Shown: positions 1 through 4,224 of the stretch, in pieces
How the letters are laid out: the number at the start of each line of letters is the position of its first letter
Numbering within the stretch: the first letter of the stretch is position 1
From: an uncultured Deinococcales bacterium
Lineage (GTDB): Bacteria > Deinococcota > Deinococci > Deinococcales > Trueperaceae
Assembly: GCA_937934635.1 (NCBI GenBank)
Contig: CALGZD010000377.1
Location: 1 to 5,574 of the forward strand
DNA length: 5,574 nt
Direction of reading: 5' to 3'
The notes under the pieces: generated by a model
Told to the model about the DNA's origin: nothing
Databases searched by the model: none
The model's input: the letters and a program-made list of their open reading frames with translations, nothing else
Position numbers and translations under genes: made by a program

Positions 1-117
1 AAAATCTCGTGTGCTGTGCCGTTTCGCCATGTAATCGAAGTAGCTGCGGGAGCGCTCGAGCATTTCCTCTTCGCTATAACTAATCTTTTGTAGGGGAACA
101 GTTGGAATAGTTGACAT
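1..117 (-). CDS. Nitroreductase-family protein, N-terminal 39 residues (partial)
   Basis: The minus strand reads an ATG at 117-115 and stays open to the left edge, giving 39 residues that begin MSTIPTVPLQKI. The segment ERSRSYFDYMAKRHSTRDF is typical of the first helix of FMN-dependent nitroreductases (PF00881). In that family the R-x-S-x-R pattern (here RHSTR) contacts the FMN phosphate. Members are usually about 200-260 residues, so most of the gene lies outside. A purine-rich AAAGAG (131-126) sits about 8 bases before the ATG and supports this start. A TATACT box (157-152, minus strand) could be its -10, but no good -35 is visible. Substrate cannot be predicted from this piece. It is divergent from the molybdoenzyme gene. 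Family assignment comes from the motif alone. Confidence 0.72.
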   Translation of the reverse strand, partial: MSTIPTVPLQKISYSEEEMLERSRSYFDYMAKRHSTRDF

Positions 118-249
118 AAATGAAGCTCTTTTCTTGTATTACGGTTTAGCTAGTATATCAGGCAATACCCTTTTAGCGATAACGAATAAGACCAATTTGC
201 AGAGAAAGCGACTTTACGCTACCTCACACTACCTCTTCCTGACATTTCT

Positions 250-293
250 TCAATTTTCTCTCAATTTTCTCTCAATTTCCCCTCAGTTTTCCA
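250..293. repeat. Four tandem 11-bp direct repeats, possible activator-binding array
   Basis: Units start at 250, 261, 272 and 283. Units 1 and 2 are identical (TCAATTTTCTC); unit 3 is TCAATTTCCCC and unit 4 TCAGTTTTCCA. The period is about one helical turn, so all units present the same DNA face. The array ends 8 bp upstream of the proposed -35 of the molybdoenzyme gene, about -88 to -45 from the inferred start. Direct repeats with an 11-bp period are how OmpR/PhoB-family response regulators bind. That is an analogy, not an identification; a simple pyrimidine-rich repeat is the alternative. Confidence 0.6.
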
Positions 294-301
294 AGAAACC
301 T

Positions 302-331
302 CAGACACTGGATAGTCCAACCTGCTAAAAT
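302..331 (+). promoter_or_regulatory. Predicted sigma-70 extended -10 promoter for the molybdoenzyme gene
   Basis: TGC-TAAAAT at 323-331 is an extended -10 (TGn plus 5 of 6 to TATAAT). An 18-bp spacer separates it from CAGACA (302-307), a 4/6 match to TTGACA. The start would be near 338, leaving a leader of about 33 bases. A weak -35 with an extended -10 fits an activator-dependent promoter, in line with the 11-bp repeats just upstream. Confidence 0.5.
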
Positions 332-370
332 ACAGCAAATTCACAAACAATTCTTTTGATAGGAAAAATC

Positions 371-2116
371 ATGTCAGAACAGACAAGAAAAACAAAAGCA
401 CAACCACCAGAGGACTTTACGGGTCTAAAAACAGGTAAACCAAAAGAAGTTGCAGCAGGAATCCCTGCTGTGATTTCTTCAGGAAAACATGTTTTTGGAC
501 AAACACATATCTCTAAAGGTCTCCAGCTTTTAACTATGCTCAACCAAACTCAAGGCTTTGACTGTCCAAGTTGTGCATGGCCCGATCCAGATGATGAACG
601 CAGTTGGGGTGCAGAGTTTTGCGAAAACGGTGCAAAAGCTGTCGCAGATGAAGCAACCAACCGCAGAGTTACACCAGAATTTTTTGAAAAATATTCTGTT
701 GAAGCTTTAGCAGAAGAATCTGATTATTGGCTCAACAAGCAAGGTCGCCTTACTCACCCGATGGTGCTAGAAGAAGGTAGCAGTCACTACAAGACAATCT
801 CTTGGGATGACGCTTTCAAAACAATCGGTGAAGAGCTAAATAAACTGGCTTCACCAGACGAAGCTATCTTCTACACCAGTGGTCGCACAAGCAACGAAGC
901 AGCCTTCTTATACCAACTTTTCGTACGTCAGTATGGCACAAACAATTTACCTGATTGCTCAAACATGTGCCACGAATCAAGCGGTACAGGTCTTTCTGAA
1001 ACGATTGGCATTGGTAAAGGAACCGTTACACTAGATGACTTTAACAAAGCAGACTTGATTCTTGTTGTTGGACAAAACCCAGGAACTAACCATCCAAGGA
1101 TGCTCACAGCGCTTGAAAAAGCCAAGAATAACGGCGCAAAGATTGTTTCAATCAACCCGTTAAAAGAAACAGGCTTAGTAAAAGTCAAGAATCCTCAAGA
1201 TTTCAAAAACCCTGTTAAAGGTTTAAAAACAGTCCTAGGTTCAGGTAATGAACTCAGTGACATGTTCGTACCTGTAAAAGTTGCTGGCGATATTGCCTTA
1301 GCAAAAGGTGTTATGAAAGCCATGTTTGCGCTAGAAGACAGTGCTAAACAAGTTGTTGCCCAAGATTTCATAAACAATAAGACTGAGGGTTTTGATGCTT
1401 TCAAAGCAGACATCGTTGCCGAAGATTGGCACAAAATTGTAAGTGAGAGTGGCATCTCACAAGAAGAAATCGAAAAACTTGCACTGCTCTGTGCAGACAA
1501 TGACCGCATCATCATTTGTTGGGCAATGGGACTCACACAACACAAGCATGGTGTGGCAGCTATTCAAGAATTTGTAAACCTCATCCTTATGAAAGGCAGC
1601 ATCGGTAAAGAAGGTGCAGGTCTCTGTCCTGTTCGTGGTCACAGCAACGTACAAGGTGACAGAACTATGGGCATTTGGGAAAAGCCAAAGCCAGCTTTCT
1701 TAGACAAGCTCGACAGTACTTTTGGGTTTACTGCACCACGTGAACATGGCTACGACACTGTAGAAGCTATTAAGGCAATGCACAGTGGTAAAGGCAAAGT
1801 ATTCTTTGCGATGGGTGGTAACTTCCTATCTGCAACGCCAGACACTGAATACACTGCCGATGCACTTCGAAATTGTGACTTAACAGTGCAAGTATCTACG
1901 AAGCTAAATCGCTCACACCTCATCACAGGTAAAAAAGCATTGATTCTTCCGTGTCTTGGTCGTACAGAAAGTGATGTTCAAGCAAATGGTCAACAATTTG
2001 TAAGCTGTGAAAACTCAATGGGTGTTGTGCAGAAGTCTGAAGGGCAGATGACACCAGCTTCAGAGCACTTACTGAGTGAGCCAGCGATTGTTGCAAAATG
2101 GCAGAAGCCACCTTGA
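371..2116 (+). CDS. YdeP-family molybdoenzyme, N-terminal and catalytic part (581 residues before the frameshift stop)
   Basis: Residues 63-90 carry the family's cysteine signature: Cys65-x2-Cys68 in FDCPSCAWPDP and Cys84 in FCENGAKA. This is the position of the Fe-S site in formate dehydrogenases, but only three cysteines are obvious, so cluster binding is uncertain. YTSGRTSNEAAFLYQLF leads into PDCSNMCHE, where Cys200 aligns with the Mo-ligand selenocysteine of E. coli FdhF, making it the likely metal ligand. NPGTNHPRML and the later RGHSNVQGDRT (near 422-432) are cofactor-binding stretches conserved in YdeP, and MGGNF (481-485) belongs to the same fold. The last residues in the family register are SEPAIVAK (to residue 576). 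The final WQKPP is out of frame and ends at TGA 2114-2116. As read, this product lacks the C-terminal cofactor-binding domain and would probably be inactive. Confidence 0.85.
   Translation: MSEQTRKTKAQPPEDFTGLKTGKPKEVAAGIPAVISSGKHVFGQTHISKGLQLLTMLNQTQGFDCPSCAWPDPDDERSWGAEFCENGAKAVADEATNRRVTPEFFEKYSVEALAEESDYWLNKQGRLTHPMVLEEGSSHYKTISWDDAFKTIGEELNKLASPDEAIFYTSGRTSNEAAFLYQLFVRQYGTNNLPDCSNMCHESSGTGLSETIGIGKGTVTLDDFNKADLILVVGQNPGTNHPRMLTALEKAKNNGAKIVSINPLKETGLVKVKNPQDFKNPVKGLKTVLGSGNELSDMFVPVKVAGDIALAKGVMKAMFALEDSAKQVVAQDFINNKTEGFDAFKADIVAEDWHKIVSESGISQEEIEKLALLCADNDRIIICWAMGLTQHKHGVAAIQEFVNLILMKGSIGKEGAGLCPVRGHSNVQGDRTMGIWEKPKPAFLDKLDSTFGFTAPREHGYDTVEAIKAMHSGKGKVFFAMGGNFLSATPDTEYTADALRNCDLTVQVSTKLNRSHLITGKKALILPCLGRTESDVQANGQQFVSCENSMGVVQKSEGQMTPASEHLLSEPAIVAKWQKPP
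2093..2101 (+). other. Frameshift point in the molybdoenzyme gene
   Basis: Frame 1 reads GCA-AAA-TGG; the family sequence requires GCA-AAA-ATG. The A-run at 2095-2098 thus has four A where five are expected. A tRNA-Lys on AAA could slip back one base with perfect re-pairing and restore the frame, but there is no canonical X-XXY-YYZ heptamer. I did not find a convincing downstream stem-loop. Confidence 0.85.
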
Positions 2117-2688
2117 AAGATTCAAAAGTAGATTGGTCTGGCTTAGTAAGTGACTACGACCAAATTCGTGATGCTATTGAAGCAGTAATTCCAGGGTTTG
2201 AAAACTACAACGACCGTGTACGAGTAGATGCAGGTTTCTACCTACCAAATGGTCCACGAGAAGGCAACTTTACAACTGATACAGGCAAAGCAAAATTCAC
2301 CGTTCATGCCATTCCTGATATGGGTGTAGGTGACGATGAATTCATCATGATGACGCTTCGTTCACACGACCAGTTCAATACCACTATTTACGGTTTAGAC
2401 GACCGCTATCGTGGCATATATAACGAACGTCGTGTAGTCATGTTAAACAAAGGCGATATGAACAAACACAATATCGCTGAAGGTGATGTTTTAGACCTAA
2501 CTAGCGAATATGAAGGCGAAACACGCATTGCTAAGAAGTTCATAGCCGTAGGCTATGACGTACCTTCTGGTCCTGCGGTGACCTACTTCCCAGAGGCAAA
2601 TGTGCTTGTACCCGTAAATAGTGTTGCAGAAAGAAGTAATACACCAACATCAAAGTTTGTCCGAATTACGTTACAAGCAGCAAGCTAG
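2098..2688 (+). CDS. YdeP-family molybdoenzyme, C-terminal cofactor-binding part (196 residues)
   Basis: This frame begins at an ATG that overlaps the upstream frame by 19 bases. MAEATLKDSKVDW followed by DYDQIRDAIEAVIPGF continues the YdeP sequence where the first frame leaves off. The conserved motif RSHDQFNTTIYGLDDRYRG (residues 88-106 here, about 664-682 of the joined protein) marks the molydopterin dinucleotide-binding domain (PF01568), followed by VTYFPEANVLVPV near the end. Alone this fragment lacks the metal-ligand domain. No Shine-Dalgarno sequence precedes the ATG, so independent translation would need coupling to the upstream frame. The ATG is most likely just an internal Met codon of the intact gene. 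Confidence 0.8.
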   Translation: MAEATLKDSKVDWSGLVSDYDQIRDAIEAVIPGFENYNDRVRVDAGFYLPNGPREGNFTTDTGKAKFTVHAIPDMGVGDDEFIMMTLRSHDQFNTTIYGLDDRYRGIYNERRVVMLNKGDMNKHNIAEGDVLDLTSEYEGETRIAKKFIAVGYDVPSGPAVTYFPEANVLVPVNSVAERSNTPTSKFVRITLQAAS

Positions 2689-2705
2689 CTTTTGAGTTTT
2701 AAAAC

Positions 2706-2740
2706 AAAAAAGGACACTTCCGAGGAGGTGTCCTTTTTTT
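2706..2740 (+). terminator. Rho-independent terminator after the molybdoenzyme gene, probably bidirectional
   Basis: The GGACACTTC arm (2712-2720) pairs with GGAGGTGTCC (2724-2733) around a CGAG loop, with one T-G wobble. Six A on the left (2706-2711) pair with the seven-T run at 2734-2740. The minus strand also ends in a T-run after the same stem, so it could stop transcription from the small gene at 2918-3043. It starts 17 bases after the TAG stop. Confidence 0.9.
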
Positions 2741-2762
2741 CATTAAAGAAGTGAACTAAGAG

Positions 2763-2769
2763 TTATGCA
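2763..2769. repeat. Target-site duplication, left copy (TTATGCA)
   Basis: This 7-bp sequence is identical to 2918-2924 and directly abuts the left inverted end of the 148-bp element. Removing the element and one copy rejoins the sequence cleanly. Confidence 0.7.
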
Positions 2770-2770
2770 G

Positions 2771-2873
2771 GGTGCGTCCCATATGAAATTGAAAATAATT
2801 TCACAATAATTAGAAGTTTCTCTGCTTTTTGAGAAACTTCCAAGGTGCGTCCCAGACGAAGTTAAAAATGAGT
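2771..2873. repeat. Imperfect 30-bp direct repeats inside the element (2771-2800 and 2844-2873)
   Basis: The two copies match at 24 of 30 positions, including an identical GGTGCGTCCCA core. In both, a second conserved block (ATTGAAAATA or GTTAAAAATG) starts 17 bases from the beginning of the core. The right end of the element, read on the minus strand, has GTTGAAAACG at the same distance. This two-block layout resembles IS ends, with an outer cleavage block and an inner transposase-binding block. Confidence 0.6.
2813..2840. repeat. Perfect 10-bp inverted repeat (hairpin) inside the element
   Basis: GAAGTTTCTC (2813-2822) and GAGAAACTTC (2831-2840) are exact reverse complements around an 8-base loop, TGCTTTTT. 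It lies between the outer and inner left ends. It is not followed by a T-run on the plus strand, so it is not a standard terminator. Confidence 0.6.
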
Positions 2874-2917
2874 TTGATATAGCTATGTACGTTTTCAACC
2901 CTTGGCGGGAGGCACCC

Positions 2918-2924
2918 TTATGCA
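2918..2924. repeat. Target-site duplication, right copy (TTATGCA), containing a stop codon
   Basis: Identical to 2763-2769. On the minus strand it reads TGCATAA, supplying the last bases and the TAA stop of the small membrane-protein gene. The insertion therefore left that reading frame unchanged. Confidence 0.7.
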
Positions 2925-3043
2925 GCTAAGAACCAAAAAAGCGTTGTAGCTGCTAGGATTACAAGCCCTAAAACAATCATATGTAGCGTAGCTTTTAGTT
3001 CGTGCTGGTCAGTAAAATCTGCATTTGGATTTGTAGTTGTCAT
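2918..3043 (-). CDS. Small single-span membrane protein, 41 residues, unrecognised
   Basis: The minus strand encodes a 41-residue protein starting MTTTNPNADFTDQHELKATL and ending WFLAA. The first 20 residues are polar; residues 21-41 form a hydrophobic segment (HMIVLGLVILAATTLFWFLAA) that runs to the C-terminus, so it looks tail-anchored in the inner membrane. The start is ATG 3043-3041, with AGGGA eight bases upstream. An earlier in-frame ATG (3052) directly follows AGGG and has no room for ribosome binding, so it is unlikely. The TAA stop lies in the duplicated target site of the adjacent MITE-like element. It is divergent from the LysR regulator across 252 bp of motif-rich DNA, the usual layout for a LysR target. 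I do not recognise the family. A small accessory subunit of a membrane complex or a regulatory peptide are both possible. Confidence 0.68.
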   Translation of the reverse strand: MTTTNPNADFTDQHELKATLHMIVLGLVILAATTLFWFLAA

Positions 3044-3119
3044 TTTATTCATCCCTAAAAATATTTATTTGAAATCTTCGGAGAGTTTCGTGTAAACCTA
3101 CTCTCAAGCATCAAAAAGA

Positions 3120-3148
3120 AGTTTAGACTTTGTGACCTTGTGAATCAA
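3120..3148 (-). promoter_or_regulatory. Predicted promoter for the small membrane-protein gene
   Basis: On the minus strand TTGATT (3148-3143) and TAAACT (3125-3120) are 17 bp apart, each a 4/6 match to consensus. The start would be near 3113, giving a leader of about 70 bases. That leader contains an inverted repeat, GAGAGT/ACTCTC (3081-3086 and 3100-3105), of unknown meaning. The dyad at 3180-3194 would be centred near -74 and the palindrome at 3157-3166 near -48, roughly where LysR proteins bind at activated promoters. Confidence 0.35.
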
Positions 3149-3156
3149 TACACAAT

Positions 3157-3202
3157 ATCTATAGATTGATTAGACATCCATAGACAATGTCTATAGATAG
3201 AC
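3157..3202. promoter_or_regulatory. Cluster of palindromic half-sites, candidate LysR operator
   Basis: The core is a perfect dyad, ATAGACA-A-TGTCTAT (3180-3194). Its inner part, TAGACAATGTCTA, fits the LysR T-N11-A rule. Around it are ATCTATAGAT (3157-3166), a TAGACAT copy at 3171-3177 that can also pair with ATGTCTA (3187-3193), and GTCTAT-AG-ATAGAC (3189-3202). TAGAC or its complement occurs four times in 46 bp, with a further TAGAC at 3124-3128. The location between the regulator and a divergent gene supports an operator. Binding by this particular LysR protein is inferred. Confidence 0.62.
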
Positions 3203-3234
3203 TCATGCTCATCATTTAGTCTTTATTTATGGGC

Positions 3235-3263
3235 TTAGAATTCATAAATTATTTGGATATAAG
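3235..3263 (+). promoter_or_regulatory. Predicted promoter for the LysR gene
   Basis: TTAGAA (3235-3240) and TATAAG (3258-3263) are separated by 17 bp. The -10 is a 5/6 match and the -35 a weak 3/6. The start would be near 3270, about 26 bases before the ATG. The dyad cluster ends roughly 67 bases upstream of that start, so autoregulation is possible. Confidence 0.35.
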
Positions 3264-3295
3264 CCTGACTTACATAACTAAGATACTAAAATTAC

Positions 3296-4207
3296 ATGAA
3301 ACTACATCAACTTAAAGCCTTTATAACAACCATTGATTCTGGAAGCTTTTCGGAAGCTGGGCTTCGACTTGGCATAGCTCAGGCTTCTGTAAGCCATGCT
3401 ATTTCTGATTTAGAGAAAGAATTAGGCGTTAAATTACTTGATAGAGGACGTTTTGGCGCAAGGGCTACCACCGTAGGTTTAAACATTGCTAGTCATGCCC
3501 GTGGTGTTCTTAAATTCACTGAAGCAATCGAGCAAGAAGCTCAACTCTCTAAAGGAAATGTACACGGCGTCTTGCGACTAACTTCTTTTAGAAGTGCAGC
3601 AGGGAAAATTGTTCCAAAACTAATTGCCGCACTTCGTAAAGAATATCCAAACTTAACAATAAAAATCATTGAAATCGAAGACAGCCACAGCCCTGGCAAT
3701 ACTAGACGCAGAATGGTTCGAGAGCATCAAGTAGATTTGGCTTTTGTGAGCCATGCTCCAGCGAATGAAAAGCATTTGCTTATCTGGAAACTTATGAATG
3801 ACATCGTCAAAGTCGTTTTACCTAAAGATGATCCGAGAGAAACAATCACTTGGAAAGAACTAGGTCAGGAAGCACTCATTTTACCCATAGGTGATGATGT
3901 CTATGATACCTATACAAGATGGCACTTGAAAAATCTTATAGGAGAAGATGTTGAAGCTGCTTTTGAAGTAAGAGAAGATACAACGCTTATCAATATGGTT
4001 TCAGAAGGTTTAGGTATTGGTTTGTTGCCAAGCCTTGCAATAGAAGAGCTTCCCAGTAACCTTAAAGTGATTAAGCCCCATACGGATTTAGAAAGACCAA
4101 TTTACATAGCGGTGCTACCAAGCAGCTTAAAAGTACCTACGGTACGAGTCTTTCTCAAAGCACTCAAAACAAGATTCCCTGATAGTGAAATACCTAAGCT
4201 CGCCTAA
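3296..4207 (+). CDS. LysR-family transcriptional regulator
   Basis: The 303-residue length is typical of the family. Residues 1-60 form the winged helix-turn-helix, with FITTIDSGSFSEAGLRLGIA and SVSHAISDLEKELGVKLLDR. Residues 60-88 are the linker helix, and about 88-295 the periplasmic-binding-protein-like effector domain. In that domain TSFRS (96-100) occupies the usual ligand-contact loop, VDLAFV (146-151) is the canonical strand, and SEGLGIGLLPSLA (236-248) is the hinge motif. ATG 3296 gives the correct family N-terminus (MKLHQLKAF), although the Shine-Dalgarno is poor. It is divergent from the small membrane-protein gene and faces candidate operator sites. The effector cannot be read from sequence. 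The molybdoenzyme gene is also a conceivable target, but no copy of the TAGAC dyad was noticed at its promoter. Confidence 0.93.
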   Translation: MKLHQLKAFITTIDSGSFSEAGLRLGIAQASVSHAISDLEKELGVKLLDRGRFGARATTVGLNIASHARGVLKFTEAIEQEAQLSKGNVHGVLRLTSFRSAAGKIVPKLIAALRKEYPNLTIKIIEIEDSHSPGNTRRRMVREHQVDLAFVSHAPANEKHLLIWKLMNDIVKVVLPKDDPRETITWKELGQEALILPIGDDVYDTYTRWHLKNLIGEDVEAAFEVREDTTLINMVSEGLGIGLLPSLAIEELPSNLKVIKPHTDLERPIYIAVLPSSLKVPTVRVFLKALKTRFPDSEIPKLA

Positions 4208-4224
4208 AACACTAGACCTCAATT

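Larger units (their letters stand above)
371..2688 (+). pseudogene. FdhF/YdeP-family molybdopterin oxidoreductase gene, split by a single-base frameshift
   Basis: Read with one -1 shift at the A-run 2095-2098, this is a continuous 772-residue protein, close to the length of E. coli YdeP (about 760). The family resembles the formate dehydrogenase catalytic subunit and binds a bis-molybdopterin guanine dinucleotide cofactor. E. coli YdeP has been tied to acid resistance, but its substrate is unsettled. No signal peptide or Tat motif is visible, so the product should be cytoplasmic. I chose ATG 371 because AGGAA (361-365) sits 5 bases upstream; an in-frame TTG at 356 lacks such a site. No partner subunit gene is next to it. 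The break could be a recent mutation, a homopolymer sequencing error, or a recoding site. No second lesion is visible, so if it is a pseudogene it is young. Confidence 0.8.
2770..2917. mobile_element. 148-bp MITE-like non-autonomous element with 11-bp terminal inverted repeats
   Basis: The left end GGGTGCGTCCC (2770-2780) is matched by the right end read on the other strand, GGGTGCCTCCC (2917-2907), 10 of 11 identical. Both ends are flanked by TTATGCA (2763-2769 and 2918-2924). An additional left-type end lies inside at 2844. There is no ORF of useful length, so the element must rely on a transposase in trans. I cannot name the parent IS family; a 7-bp duplication with GGG-starting ends does not decide it. 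It sits between the molybdoenzyme terminator and the small membrane-protein gene. An alternative is a structured repeat unrelated to transposition, but the exact flanking duplication argues against that. Confidence 0.68.

Noticed and set aside
134..328. Plus-strand 64-residue frame in the divergent intergenic region
   Set aside because: Its TTG start has no ribosome-binding site, its composition reflects the pyrimidine-rich repeats, and it covers the proposed promoter.
356..370. TTG start at 356, extending the molybdoenzyme by five residues
   Set aside because: The ATG at 371 has AGGAA at proper spacing; the TTG has no ribosome-binding site.
2741..3295. CRISPR array or riboswitch suggested by the repeated GGTGCGTCCC
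   Set aside because: Only two direct copies plus one inverted copy, no regular spacers, and the flanking duplication points to a mobile element.
3229..3315. Plus-strand 28-residue frame (from ATGGGCTTAG) overlapping the LysR start, a possible leader peptide
   Set aside because: No Shine-Dalgarno sequence, and the proposed LysR transcription start lies downstream of its ATG.
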